Positions 10,266-20,237 of a stretch of 64,000 nt of DNA are shown here, piece by piece (position 1 is the stretch's first letter; each line of letters opens with the position of its first letter). A model generated the notes under the pieces. The model was not told the DNA's origin, did not search any database, and saw only the letters and a list, made by a program, of their open reading frames with translations. Both the position numbers and the translations under genes were made by a program. Origin of the DNA: Oegoconia quadripuncta (lineage: Eukaryota > Arthropoda > Insecta > Lepidoptera > Autostichidae); contig OX438749.1 of assembly GCA_949316235.1 (NCBI GenBank), positions 6,218,914 to 6,282,913 of the forward strand. The letters run 5' to 3'.

Positions 10266-10885
10266 AAATAAAAAAATAGTAGATGGTTGAACAAGGGTGC
10301 AAAATAATATTTTTAGAGTAGAAAGATTCTAGAGTAGAATCCCGAGCGTAGCGAGGCAGCTATCACTTTATTCATACAATATTTTAGTTCGACCTATTTG
10401 ATCGATACTATGGAATATTTAAGTCTGTTCTTCTTTCATATAAAATATAGTTCGATCTCTTTGATAGAATCGTGCCAAGGAACACGGAGTAGGTATATAT
10501 TCGATGTTCCAAATTCAAAACTCTTTTATTCCCTGTTCAAAAGTCTCTTGGAGAAAAGACCTACACTGGGCGCACTTATTCAGGAACCAATCATCGCTTT
10601 TCGAATAGATGAGATGAAAAATATTCTATTTTTAAATCGGTATTTGAGAAATGCTGAAAACCCTACGTGACATAGAAGTGTGTCAACAACTTTCGAACCG
10701 GGGTCGGTCGCTCTTACAGCTGGCAGGTTGGATTCGGATGCTCGCGACAGACGATTAAATTTTCAAATATCAAACGCTAGGTGCACCTCTCCTCGATTCG
10801 TTGACTCATTTAGAAATTGAATTTGATTTTTAAAATTATTTAGAGTTCGAATTGGTTTCGAATTGGTTTACCCACTTATTAATGA
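10266..10885. other. no gene recognised
   Basis: A 90-codon plus-strand frame (10,398-10,670) starts with MIDTMEYLSLFF and has no domain I can name. The word 'atcccgagcgtagcgagg' near 10,338 resembles a repeat motif common in insects but cannot be classed. Confidence 0.35.
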
Positions 10886-10887
10886 AT

Positions 10888-11248
10888 AGCTTTCCGCCCG
10901 CGGTTTCGCCCGCGTGGAATAACGTTATTGTGAATGTGTTTAATTTGTTTATCCCGCGGGAACTACTCACTTATCGGGATAAAAAATATCCTATGTTTTA
11001 AGGTACCCAGGGTACGGTAGAAAACAAACATCCAAACTTTAGCACTAATATTATAAATACGAAAGTTTGGATGGTTGTTTGTTGCTCAATCACTGCGAAA
11101 CGGATGAACGGATTTGGATGAAATTTCGTATACTCGTATAGGTAGAATATACCCTGGATTAAGATAGGATATTTTTTATCCCGGTAGTTCCTGCGCGATA
11201 ACCAAATTAAAGATATCCGTGATAAAGTTAGCGCGCGAGCGGAAAGCT
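10888..11248. repeat. repeat J, tail-to-tail inverted pair
   Basis: The block starts 'agctttccgcccgcgg' and ends 'gcgcgagcggaaagct', so the termini are a 10-bp inverted repeat. The left half runs (+) through 'cccgcggtttcgcccgcg', 'cgcgggaactactcac' and 'aaacatccaaactttag'. The right half is the same family reversed ('cgaaagtttggatgg', 'gcgaaacggatgaacggatt', 'taccctgga'). The halves meet near 11,055. Other copies are at 20,014, 30,826 and 31,024. Its class is unknown. Confidence 0.7.
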
Positions 11249-11440
11249 AGTTAAGAATAAGAATAAGAATAAGAATCGTTTATTTGACCCATTTAGCGAC
11301 ACACATATTATAGTTGTATAAATACGGTGAAATTTCTCATTACTCATACTCTGAAGTAGGTCTGAAGTTGCCCAAGGAGCGGTTTGAAAGTATACTTTTC
11401 AGCCCTAGGGAGACTCGCTTTCAACTGACAGCTTATTATT
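11249..11440 (-). mobile_element. LINE 3' tail with AAGAAT repeat (tentative)
   Basis: 'taagaataagaataagaata' then 'agaatcgtttatttgaccc' looks like the reverse complement of a LINE terminus in (ATTCTT)n. The body to 11,440 has no frame. It directly abuts repeat J. Confidence 0.45.
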
Positions 11441-11484
11441 TTTATTTTTATTGTAATTAAAATTATTTTTTTAGTTTCAACTCA

Positions 11485-11825
11485 CTCCTCTCTGATAAGG
11501 CAAAGGGATCTAAGCCTATACAGCCATGTCTTATTTCTCTTATTTCTTCAGTTTTGTGAAGTCAGTTTCAGTCATTTCAAATCATTCGTCGTATACTTGG
11601 CGTATACAGAGTCACGGTCAAGTCATTCTTCAGTAAAGTGGCAGATTGCTTTACGAAAAATTTTGGCAGCCTTTTGTGGGAACCCGAAGGCTTTGTCACG
11701 CATTTTAATTTACACTTTCCTTCACTTGTATATTCTGCCATTATTAATCTTAAAAACTCAGAATGCATAAATTATGAGAAATAAAAATGCAACATTCGAT
11801 GAGATTCCGCCAAAAAGCCCGCTGT
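11485..11825 (-). repeat. unclassified repeat L, copy 1
   Basis: The reverse complement of this block aligns with 44,985-45,370. Shared landmarks are 'ggctttttggcgg' at the start, 'taataatggcagaatat', 'gggttcccacaa', 'aagaatgacttgaccgtgac', 'tacgccaagtatacgacgaa' and 'aagacatggctgt'. Each copy has short frames, but these are broken differently. I cannot assign a class. Confidence 0.6.
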
Positions 11826-12320
11826 CAAATAAAATAAGAACAACAACAATAAACCCTATGTAATCAACAATTAAAATAAATAAATAAATGAAAGCTTAAT
11901 ATACTGACGCACACCATACAAGATTTTCCCGGCGATGGGCTGTACCCACTGTGCACTGAAAGGGCTCTGACTCAGCATATGCTGCAGCACAGATAGTGGT
12001 CCATACCACAGCGCTGGTTATTCTGCCAGTACCACTTACTGAAAAACGTACGCAACATTTCTGTAACGAAACCATTTGTTCCTTTAAAATGTATAGTATA
12101 GAACGTCGCCGCCATCCAATAGAAACATTTTATTACACTAATACTCATAAATAGAGACCAGTAAAACAGTAATGCTCTGAATGAGAATCGCTCTCCCTCC
12201 GGCGGGCTTGCGTTTAACACCTCCTGTATAACAGGCATGGTATACGTCACAGACATGAGTGGCACCGTCTTCTCTGTCGTGAAAGGCGTCTAAAATCCTG
12301 AGCCGACATAGATAATTTTT
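11826..12320. other. mostly unassigned; possible repeat I fragment
   Basis: 'accgtcttctctgtcgtgaa' followed by 'aggcgtctaaaatcctg' near 12,267-12,303 resembles the 'tcttcccgtgggtgtcgtga' motif of repeat I. The rest, including overlapping minus-strand frames of 71 to 97 codons, is not recognisable. Confidence 0.35.
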
Positions 12321-12321
12321 T

Positions 12322-12440
12322 TTATGCACAACGGGATAGCGCTTACACCTCAATCACACTTGATGTTAAGTGAAGATGAACCCGAAGGTGGATCTTGACT
12401 GACCCGGACGCCACATCTTATTTAAGTGATTGGCAGAGCT
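12322..12440 (-). repeat. SINE-C 3' fragment
   Basis: The T-rich start 'ttttttttatgcacaacggg', then 'tcaatcacacttgatgttaa', 'gaaggtgg' and 'tgacccgg', is the SINE-C tail in reverse. The head is absent. Confidence 0.75.
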
Positions 12441-12865
12441 TCCAAAAAATCTTTGATAATAACCAACTTGCTGTCCAACAGCGTGGCGAATTGGATAAAT
12501 CTTCACACGGGAAATAACGCAAATTTAATAGATGTGATGTATCTATGTCAATTCATGCATGTTTATTTTCAGGAGTATACTATACATTAATTTCAGTTTA
12601 TGATATTTCTGTATGGATAGTGTAAGTTAATTCGTGTAATTCATGTTTACTGATGGACTCCTGATTACAGACAACTTAACCCAAGGAGCCATAGCCGAAT
12701 TAGATTTAAAAAAATTTGGATTACCCATATAAAGTAAACCATGCTGAAACCACCTTTACTATGGAAGTCCAACAATTTTCGGCCGAATTCGACTATAGTT
12801 CATTGGGGAAAGTTGTTCATAATCAAGAGTGGCGTTACCAGTAATAACAGTATGTATGTACATAC
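12441..12865. other. no feature recognised
   Basis: AT-rich sequence ahead of SINE-D. The 80-codon plus-strand frame running into the SINE is a product of the SINE head. Confidence 0.4.
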
Positions 12866-12883
12866 ACACGTCGCCACGAGCGC

Positions 12884-13192
12884 CACGAGCATCGGTGGCT
12901 CAGCGGTTAAGACGCGGTCTGCCAATTTCGGAGGTCTGGGTTCGATTCCCAGGCAGGCCATGAGTTTCTTAAAGTCATTTTAATTACTTATGTGCATTTA
13001 TCCGACTGCTCCTAAACGGTGAAGGAAAACATCGTGAGGAAACCTGCATGCCTGAGAAATAAAAATTCAAAGGCATATAAAGTCCCCAACCCGCATTGGG
13101 CCAGCGTGGTGGACTACGGCCCATACTCCCTCATATACGAGGGAAGGCCTATAATCCATGTAGTGGGATGTTTACGGGCTGATGATGTTGTA
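12884..13192 (+). repeat. SINE-D copy, full length
   Basis: The tRNA-like head is 'catcggtggctcagcggtta' with 'gggttcgattcccaggcag' as B box. It is followed by 'atgtgcatttatccgactgc', 'cggtgaaggaaaac', 'aaacctgcatgcctgagaaa', 'ccagcgtggtggactacggc', 'gggaaggcctat' and 'gggatgtttacgggctgatg'. A second full copy stands at 46,990. The body resembles the 5S-SINE body ('gtggtggactacggccca' against 'gtggtggattatggccca'), which suggests a shared LINE-related 3' module. Confidence 0.85.
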
Positions 13193-13329
13193 TATACATA
13201 CATATTTATTATAACACAAAGCTACGTAGGCACTGGTAAATAATGTTTCAGATTCAAGTTTGCAGCTGTTTGAAGTATATTTCTGAGGATTTAGATGTCC
13301 ATATCATTTTACTTTAAGTTATTCACATC

Positions 13330-13640
13330 TATTCGTCGGCTTTTGTATTAAAAAGCTTACTAACTCCGCTAACTCTCTGGTTTTCCCAGTCATCATCCCA
13401 ACATTCCAACTGGCATACTTCAATCTCATTTCGAGGACAAGCTTCTTACGTTGCCCCTGCCCGGGGTGGTGCAACAACCCTCATCCATTTCCCACAGGCC
13501 CTGCGCATCGTCTGCGGGGTACACCCTTACCAAGTCGCGCATCTGATATTCGTATTACAGGAAAAGTATGTAGCAAGATTTTTTTTAGTCAGCCGCCTGC
13601 CTGACACCAATCCTCCTTGGGAATGGGACAAGGACAAGAA
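13330..13640 (-). pseudogene. RTE-like LINE 5' end, start of endonuclease
   Basis: The minus strand encodes LEMRLKYASWNVGMMTGKTR followed by ELAEL, then is lost. 'SWNVGTMTGR..E' is the opening of the AP-type endonuclease domain in RTE-like endonuclease/RT proteins. The upstream part to 13,640, with 'caccccgggcaggggcaacg', fits the 5' UTR. No catalytic endonuclease residues beyond this opening survive. Confidence 0.65.
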
Positions 13641-13699
13641 GATGATGATCATTCCACTTTAAGTTACTCGGATTATCCCTTAAAATATCTCTTTTTCTT

Positions 13700-13755
13700 T
13701 CATCTCATCATCATATCAGTCGAAAGACGTCCAGTGCTGGACAAAGGCAGGAGGC
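13700..13755 (-). mobile_element. RTE-like LINE 3' terminus
   Basis: 'catcatatcagtcgaaagac' then 'gtccagtgctggacaaaggc' is the reversed 3' end of the RTE-like LINE family (compare 14,760-14,812). With the endonuclease start at 13,330 on the same strand, it may be what is left of one internally deleted element in rearranged order. Confidence 0.65.
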
Positions 13756-13868
13756 TTCATTCACTGCGAAACAATTGTTCATAAACTTGTTTCAGAAATG
13801 AAATCTAGGTATATATGATACAAATAAATATGTTTCATGAACAAGTGAAACTATGCGGTAAACTCTAA

Positions 13869-14186
13869 GGCCCGTATTAATAAACCAATCTCAATACAAG
13901 TCTTGAGGCTGTATCAAACAAGATGCGTCTTAAGCAGTTGACGCTATCTCAAGCTCCGTGCTAATTTATAAACCAATCTTGAGGTCTACTCAGCTGAGAT
14001 CACTTATCAAGTATTCGCCTCAGCGGCGAATGAATGATAGTCTTGTGTTCCGTTTATTAATACGTGAAACTCTCAAGTGAGTACTGCTTGTTTCAGGTCT
14101 CAAGTTAGGCTTATTAATCAACACGTTTACTTGAGATCAGTCACCAGACTGTTCTCAATCTTGAGAATGGTTTATTAATACGGGCC
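13869..14186. mobile_element. PIF/Harbinger-like MITE
   Basis: A 318-bp element with terminal inverted repeats: left 'ggcccgtattaataaaccaa', right outward 'ggcccgtattaataaaccat'. Both are followed by TCTCAAG-rich sequence. It is flanked by TAA at 13,866-13,868 and 14,187-14,189. A 3-bp TWA-type duplication is the mark of PIF/Harbinger. The interior is rich in TCTCAAG/CTTGAGA words in both orientations and has no transposase frame. The TIRs match closely, so the copy is fairly young. Confidence 0.85.
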
Positions 14187-14316
14187 TAAGTGTTTCCGAA
14201 ACAGGTTGAGGTGTCCGCTGGCGGTGGGAAGCTTGAGAAATAATTCAGTTTCGTAAGAGATGTTTACGAGTTTGGTTGTGTTTATTTACTTGTTTATGAA
14301 TATGGCCTCTATTGCG

Positions 14317-14402
14317 ATCACGTGCTTCATCTTCGGCCACATCGTCACTTTCCATCAGGTGAGATAGTGATCAAACGCGAATCCAGTCAATCATAAAAAA
14401 AG
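14317..14402 (+). mobile_element. LINE 3' end, A-tailed
   Basis: 'cgtgcttcatcttcggccac' and 'atcgtcactttccatcaggt' then 'gagat' lead to 'tcataaaaaaa'. The same 3' end follows the LINE fragment at 17,795-17,881. Only the last 85 bp are present. Confidence 0.7.
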
Positions 14403-14454
14403 TGGCGAGAGTGTGGAACGAAGAAACACTATTTATACACAATATTTTTTTTTA

Positions 14455-14815
14455 TAAAGGGACTATATGAGCCTCAAAAGAAGGATCAAGATCACGAAAA
14501 GGGCAATGGAGAGAACTATGCTCGGAGTCACCCCGTGGGATCGAGTCAGAAATGAGGAGATCCGCAGGAGAACCTAGGTGACCGGTATAGCCCGAAGAAT
14601 TGCCAAAATTAAGTGGCAGTGGGCGGGGCACATTGCTCATAGAACCGACGGCTGATTAAGGTTCTTGAGTGGCGACCACGAGGTGGACCGACGATTTGTT
14701 AAAGATCGCGGGAAGCCGCTAGATGCGGGCAGCGCGGGTCCGATCATTGTGGAGATCTTTGGGGGAGGCCTTTGTCCAACAGTGGACGTCTTTCGGCTAA
14801 TATGATGATGATAAA
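14455..14815 (+). pseudogene. RTE-like LINE C-terminal fragment
   Basis: Frames encode, in order, KRAMERTMLGV, a diverged WDRVRNEEIRRRT, GIARRIAKIKWQWAGHIAHR, TDG and WRPRG-like segments, KIAGSR-like and VQQWTSFG-like, with a stop after IRRRT and frameshifts. This is the C-terminal domain after the reverse transcriptase of the lepidopteran endonuclease/RT LINEs. It ends at the family's 3' terminus 'ctaatatgatgatgat'. It is the best-preserved 3' portion in the window but is inactive. Confidence 0.8.
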
Positions 14816-15019
14816 AATTTAAATATTAAGTCCTTACCTATGGAATTGGCGTTTTGTATGAAGAATTTCATTAAGACTGTTTTCTCCATCTTTTTTTGGG
14901 ACCGGCAAATCCAAATTTAGCTAAACTTTGTGTGTATTATCGGATAACATTAAGTTAAGTATAGGCAGCATTAATTTTTAAAAGAAACCGCTTTATAAAA
15001 GTTTCAGCGAACCAAAGAA

Positions 15020-15216
15020 ATGATTATCCCTATTTAATACCGCACAACCTACCTATTTCAAATGTACTGTCCTTATACCCAAAGGTTGCCTGGAAGAGAT
15101 CGCTTTTAGTCATAAGGTCGCCAAATTGTAGGTACATTCTATTCTTACCACTTTTCTGAAACTGTATTTTCTTATCTGTTGTGCAATAAAGTGTATTTGT
15201 ATTGTATTGTATTGAT
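15020..15216 (+). mobile_element. LINE 3' end with GTATT tail
   Basis: Same family as 7,740: 'tccctatttaataccgcaca', 'ggttgcctggaagagatcgc', 'ttgtgcaataaagtgtattt' and a (GTATT)n tail. It carries a short extra segment ('ctgaaactgtattttcttatc') absent from the 7,740 copy. Confidence 0.8.
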
Positions 15217-15850
15217 TATGGGAAGCACATGAAAAGAGCTCTGTTCAATTTTTTTTTATTATGTGATTTAGCACAGAAATTAAAAAATATTTCATGTGAA
15301 ACCTTGAAATAATATTCCATTTTCCAAATAAAAAACAAATTTGGATATAGCTTTGAAAATCGCAGGAATTGGTACATATGATTAACGAAGAAAAAAACTC
15401 CAATTTCATAGGTAAAGACCCAATATATTGCCTACTCATATAAGAATTAAACAGTTTACGTGAAAGAAAATTATCCTAATTACTTACCTAAGTTGGCTTG
15501 AGTGGACGAATATACCTAGACACAAGCACAGTTGGGAATTCTGAGTAGTGTTTAAATATCCCAATTTAGGGATCAAGCTTCCGCCGTGGTTAGCCGGGAA
15601 TTTTTAATAAGCTCTATGGTGCCCAACTTAAAGATAAAGCGACATAACTTAATCTTTGGCTAAACATGAAGGTAGCCTTAAGTATATATCTGCCTTACCG
15701 CCATTTTGAACAGGGAAGGTTGGCGATCACAGATGTGATAAGATTCCGTACCAATCTCTTCTCTAGAGACTAGTCTATAGTAGAAAACTTTTTAAACTAC
15801 GCAATTAATTTTGATGCCATGTTCACTATAATTTAGAGAATTTCTTCCAT
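15217..15850. other. no feature recognised
   Basis: AT-rich with one 64-codon minus-strand frame without a domain. Confidence 0.4.
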
Positions 15851-15851
15851 A

Positions 15852-16088
15852 AGGTATAATTACATAATGTCACGATCTTTATCCCAAATATGGTGGTCAG
15901 AGATATCCCCAGCAATAGGATGGGTGTTCCAAACATTAAACGGTTCACCTAATGAAATATACAAAAATGCACACGTGACACGGGAGTGAGCAATGAGCAT
16001 ATCGCCGTTGAAACGTGCAAATCTATAAATGTTTTTTGGTGAAAAGTCGCATAGTCGCCTTTTGCGACACCCATGAGCAGATACGGAT
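15852..16088 (-). repeat. repeat I, degraded copy
   Basis: On the plus strand, 'gtcacgatctttatcccaaa', 'gtggtcagagatatccccag', 'gggtgttccaaacattaaac' and 'cgccttttgcgacacccatg' align with 59,428-59,735. In reverse this contains the diverged core 'gtgtcgcaaaaggcgacta'. Non-coding and of unknown class. Confidence 0.6.
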
Positions 16089-16159
16089 TCATTCTATTCT
16101 ATTTAAGTGCCGAAACCACACAGTACATAATAATATTACAAATAAATATTAAATAAATA

Positions 16160-16385
16160 AATATTTCGGACACTTACACAAATCATCTAGTCCCAAACTA
16201 AGCAAAGCTTGTGCTATGGATACTAGATAACGGATAAACATACATAAATATTTATATAAACATCCAAGACTCGGGAATAAATGTTCGTATTCATCACACA
16301 AACATTTACCAGTCGCGGGATTCGAACCCGCAACCGTTGGTTTCGCTGATAGGGTCACTATCCACTACACCAATCGGTCGTCGTT
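16160..16385 (-). repeat. SINE-A copy, full length
   Basis: The minus strand starts 'gacgaccgattggtgtagtg' (A box). It continues to 'gcgggttcgaatcccgcgac' (B box), 'gtgtgatgaatacgaacatt', 'tatccgttatctagtatcca' and 'tgattt(g)tgtaagtgtccgaa'. Pol III-type tRNA-derived SINE. The 69-codon minus-strand frame across it is incidental. Confidence 0.85.
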
Positions 16386-16469
16386 ATACACTCTTTCTCG
16401 TCTCGCCATTATACACATTATACCAATAATAACTTATTTATTATTATTATAATAAAATTATATAATAAT

Positions 16470-16513
16470 ATTATGAGGTCCACGCGGACGAAGTCGCGGA
16501 TGGAAAGCTAGTA
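16470..16513 (-). repeat. repeat J terminal fragment
   Basis: 'cacgcggacgaagtcgcgga' then 'tggaaagctagt' matches the right end of repeat J (compare 11,225-11,250). Confidence 0.5.
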
Positions 16514-16527
16514 ATAAATAAAATAAA

Positions 16528-16732
16528 CATACAGGACAGGACACTTATACCAATTATCTAATCTGAAACTATTGGCAAATCCTATGCTAATGGATAACCT
16601 GAACATCCATTTTCGCGGAAATAATGGTTCACATTCATCACACAAACATTTACCGCTAGCGGAATTCGAACCCGCTACCATTGGTTCCGAAGGCAGAATC
16701 AGAACTCACTAGGTCAATCGGCCATCAAAGAT
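16528..16732 (-). repeat. diverged SINE-A-like copy
   Basis: It has the SINE-A layout in reverse: 'ggacacttataccaattatc', 'acattcatcacacaaacatt', 'cggaattcgaacccgctacc' (B box) and 'aggtcaatcgg' (A-box side). It is more diverged than the 16,160 copy 150 bp upstream and is an older insertion of a related subfamily. Confidence 0.7.
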
Positions 16733-17495
16733 CTATGTTATTTAAAGTTTAATCGCGTTTACAACGAAGACACGAATTGATCCAAGTTCCTTAGTTCACT
16801 TTGGTCACAAGTTTCTTTCACAGTTACGAAGTGTACGTTTTGTTTCGAATTGAGTTTACTATTACGTTCAAGTTTACGTGAAACCGTTTACTTACACCGT
16901 TACTTAAGGCTTGTCCATCGTAAAAGATCATGAATCTGAGTACCATTGTAACCAGTTGTAACAGTAAATCCGGAAGTTTATAATTGAAAAAACAGCGTTG
17001 GAGTATTTATTTTATTTTCCTTTATTTGGGAAATCAACGGTATTGCAGAGGGACAAATACATATTGCAGAGGAACAAATAGCTATTAGAGGATAAGGATA
17101 TCTACAAGACATGAGAAGTGATTTGGTTTTTCCTAAATCTTTTTAATTTACAAAAGTAAGGAAAAAGATCTAAAATTTACACGGATTTTTTTCCAGGTGT
17201 ATATCACTACTACAATTTTTACTGAAACAGTGTGGTTTTTCTGTTAATTTATACGGATCGCGTCTGATTCAAAAAAATTACTATTAAATGACAATCTGCC
17301 ATCAATATGATACCTATGGAGATACATTAGGTATTCTTCAAAAAAGCATGGAAAGAGTTCTTGAAATTCGGAACACGTGCGTATATGCGACATTGACCAC
17401 TTCGGTGACCCCGCACTTTTCATCAAAGTATGTTTCTCAAAAAGGGGACCTTCCCGCTTTTCTTTTGCTTACTTTCCTCCCAAAGTAAGTACTAA
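16733..17495. other. no feature recognised
   Basis: No recognisable frame or repeat. Overlapping plus and minus frames near 17,250-17,490 are incidental. Confidence 0.35.
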
Positions 17496-17497
17496 AT

Positions 17498-17881
17498 TGC
17501 AGAGGCTCGAACACGGTCGTAAAGTCGCCGATCTCTCAGTCTTTTACAGGATGCATCTTGGTGAGTATGCGTTGGAATTACATAATCTTATTCCACCGTT
17601 GCCTTTCCATCTTCGGACTGCTTGGCGTGGGGTGAGATTTCACCCGTATATGTATAGTTAATACACTTAGAAGCTCGACTCTTCATTCATAATGCGAACA
17701 GCCAAGGCATGGAACTCCCTTCCGGCGTCAGTCTTTCCTGGGTCCTACAACCTTAGGATCTTCAAAAGCAGAGTAAATAGGCATTTACTGGTATCGCGTG
17801 CTTCATCTTCGACCACATCGTCACTTTCCTTCAGGTGAGATTGTGGTCAAACGGGTATCCAGTAAATCATAAAAAAAGGAA
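17498..17881 (+). pseudogene. Jockey/R1-like LINE C-terminal fragment
   Basis: The frame to 17,661 encodes RKVADLSVFYRMHLGEYALE followed by an LHNLIPPLP..RTAWRG segment, matching the 'ASLSLFYR...G.CS.EL....P....RT' region near the end of LINE ORF2. After a stop and frame change, RTAKAWNSLPASVFPGSYNL followed by RIFKSRVNRHLL gives the extreme C-terminus. The 3' UTR is the A-tailed one shared with 14,317. Stops and a frameshift make it a pseudogene. Confidence 0.75.
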
Positions 17882-18495
17882 CTCAGGTACTTATAGTAGG
17901 TAATAATTCCTTAAACGAGTCCGAAATATATCAGTACCTATACAGAATGTCTAAAGAACCTTACTAATAATGGCACCATACCTAATTTCCGCTAACCTAT
18001 AATTAATTACACCAATTTGTCAGACGATCTGTCTCCGATAAGTGGGGTTTACGCCCCATTTGACCTTCATACACCAAAGGTAGAAAGCTTCCTCTCAATT
18101 TATCAAACGGTGTTCTTGTAATATTTCAAGCTATCATGAATTTGTCAGACATTTCAATTTTGGAGTGTAATACAATCATGAGATTGGAAAAATTAAAAAT
18201 TTCGTAATGCTCGTAATCTTGGTAACTATACTACTTAAGAGATTGTTCAGAATATTCTCCACAATACATTAGGATTTAGTGTAGGTAGTAGCTAGAAAAA
18301 TGTAAGTTTAATTCCATCTATGTAATATATCGTCACTAGTGGCTGTTTGATTAAGGAGAGACCTGTCGTTTACCGACTTGTTCTATCTAAAGGCGTAAAT
18401 GGAGGAAGTAAAAAATCTAAAACAGACTATCTCACACGTGTACTCCGCTTGCTGACAGAGATTCTAAATATTCTGAACTAATTCGAATGAGTAAC
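17882..18495. other. no feature recognised
   Basis: AT-rich intergenic-looking sequence between two LINE remnants. Confidence 0.35.
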
Positions 18496-18497
18496 TT

Positions 18498-18884
18498 TTC
18501 CAGGATAACCGGTCTTTTTTTTTCAATTTCCTCTATCAGCTGTTACCCCATCATTCACGCCCTTTTCGTTCATATCACCCTTCACACAATCCATCCATCT
18601 TTTCCGTAGTCTTCCTCTTCTTTTCCAACCATCAACATCCATATTCATCATTCTCTTAGTAACTTGCGTTTCATCCCTTATCCTCATAACATGTCCATAT
18701 CAAGCCAAACGGTTTTTTTTCAACTTTTCTGTCACACGAAGCCACTTATAAACTCCCTCTTATATTATTCATTCCTTAATTTATCCCACTCCACTCATCC
18801 ATCTCAACATTCTCATCTCTACTGCATGCAATTTTCTTTCGTCAGTCTTCTTAATGGGCCAAAACTCTGATCCATACATTTTGA
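18498..18884 (-). pseudogene. RTE-like LINE reverse-transcriptase tail
   Basis: The minus strand encodes, in several frames with stops: KMYGSEFWPIKKTDERKLHA, VEMRMLRWMSGV, IRGSL, an SxxV-E-K...W-GH-like stretch, TKRMMNMDVDGWKRRGRLR-like residues and KRWMDCVKGDM. The 'LYGSE.W..KK.....L...EM.MLRWM.G' motif lies just after the reverse transcriptase in this LINE group. It is a different lineage from the KWQWAGHIA family. It abuts the SINE-A head at 18,884. Confidence 0.8.
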
Positions 18885-19085
18885 CGACCGATTGGTGTAG
18901 TGGATAGTGACCCTATCAGCGAAACCAACGGTTGCGGGTTCGAATCCCGCAACGGGTAAATGTTTGTATGATGAATACGAACATTTATTCCCGAGTCATG
19001 GATGTTTATATAAATATTTATGGATGTTTATCCGTTATCTAGTATCCATAGCACAAGCTTTGCTTAGTTTGTAAGTAAGTAAGTA
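18881..19085 (+). repeat. SINE-A copy
   Basis: It starts at 'tgacgaccgattggtgtagt' and has the B box 'gcgggttcgaatcccgcaac', 'gatgaatacgaacatttatt' and 'tagtatccatagcacaagct'. It ends at 'ctttgcttagtttg'. The extreme 3' end is replaced by a TAAG repeat. Insertion at the end of the LINE fragment sets it as the younger of the two. Confidence 0.85.
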
Positions 19086-19770
19086 TTTCGAAGTTAGAAA
19101 ATAAGACGTATATACGATCCAGTCCCTTTAACATGTGGATATAAGAATTCACTAACCTTTCAGGCTCCTCAGTCCATGTAGACTATGAAGATCAACTCTG
19201 GCAGTGCACGGCACGCAAGGACTAAATTCCAATTTTGAGAGTTTTGAGGTCACAGGTCACAAACACTACCACGGAGCTAGGACACACACGGCGATAGAAT
19301 CCCGAGGGTTATATTGAAGACGAAGGCCACATACGATGCAGTTTCAACGTCTGCGTTCCATGGGCGCTCAGTTGTAACCGACCAATGTAAGAGCTTCAGC
19401 GAGGCATAATCCACAGTAAGGGGTAGAAAACAAAAAATTAGGGAATTCGTATTTTTCCACCCACATATCAAGGACTAGGATCGTACAGTACAAGTGACCC
19501 AAGGTTCCGGAAGTTAGCGCAGCTTGGTAAGTATTTTCCGGGAAGAGTTATAGAGACAAGACTGGAGGTACCGCCGAATGTGAAATTGCAAAACATGTAT
19601 TATAAATTATAAATAAATTATAATGGGATTGGGATTATTGGAATTGGATTAGCATTTTAATCACGAATCAAATAGAAGTGGATCCATTTCCATTAGATGT
19701 CAAAATTGAGGCTTCAAACTGCTATAGCCACTTCAACATTGAAAAAAGGTTTCCAAGCTAGTGGTAGTTT
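19086..19770. other. no element classified
   Basis: Contains a 64-codon minus-strand frame and, near 19,610-19,650, 'gggattgggattattggaat', which recalls the I/R1-like LINE tail at 5,900. A LINE origin is possible but cannot be shown. Confidence 0.35.
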
Positions 19771-19774
19771 AAAA

Positions 19775-19853
19775 AACAAGTGACGTTCATAAGTGCATAT
19801 TGTATTACCTACATGAATAAATGATTTTCATTTCATTTCATTTCATTTCATTA
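19775..19853 (+). mobile_element. LINE 3' tail with TTTCA microsatellite
   Basis: 'gcatattgtattacctacat' and 'gaataaatgatttt' run into (CATTT)5. This is the usual end of a LINE insertion. The body is not recognisable. Confidence 0.55.
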
Positions 19854-20013
19854 TCCTTTAGTAATAGAAATATATAATCGAAGTTTGGAAACTTTAAAGG
19901 ACCGTAAAGTTTGACAGTTTAGAAATTACTAGATTCGTTACGAATTAGTTCGCTTGTTTGAAAATAGGACAATAGAGTGCTCATCTAATGTGTTAACTCA
20001 TCATATATAATAC

Positions 20014-20237
20014 TAACTTACCGCTCGCGGCTTCGCTTGCGTGGATTAACTTTGTCGCGGATATATTTAATTTTCTTGTCCCGCGGTAATTACTCACTTT
20101 ATCGGTATAAAAAATAATCCAGGGTATATTCTACCTATATACCAAATATCATCCAAATCCGGCAATTCGTGTCGCCGTGATTGAGCAACAAACAAACTGA
20201 ATCACGGCGACTATATCGCATTTATAATATTAGTTAG
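20014..20237 (+). repeat. repeat J copy
   Basis: 'ttaccgctcgcggcttcgct', 'cccgcggtaattactcactt', 'aatccagggtatattctacc' and 'atccaaatccggcaattcg', with 'tgattgagcaacaaacaaac' and 'ataatattagttag' at the end. A single unit, unlike the double one at 10,888. Confidence 0.7.

Noticed and set aside
10398..10670. 90-codon plus-strand open frame as a host gene
   Set aside because: No recognised motif, no neighbouring exons, and composition like the surrounding AT-rich DNA.
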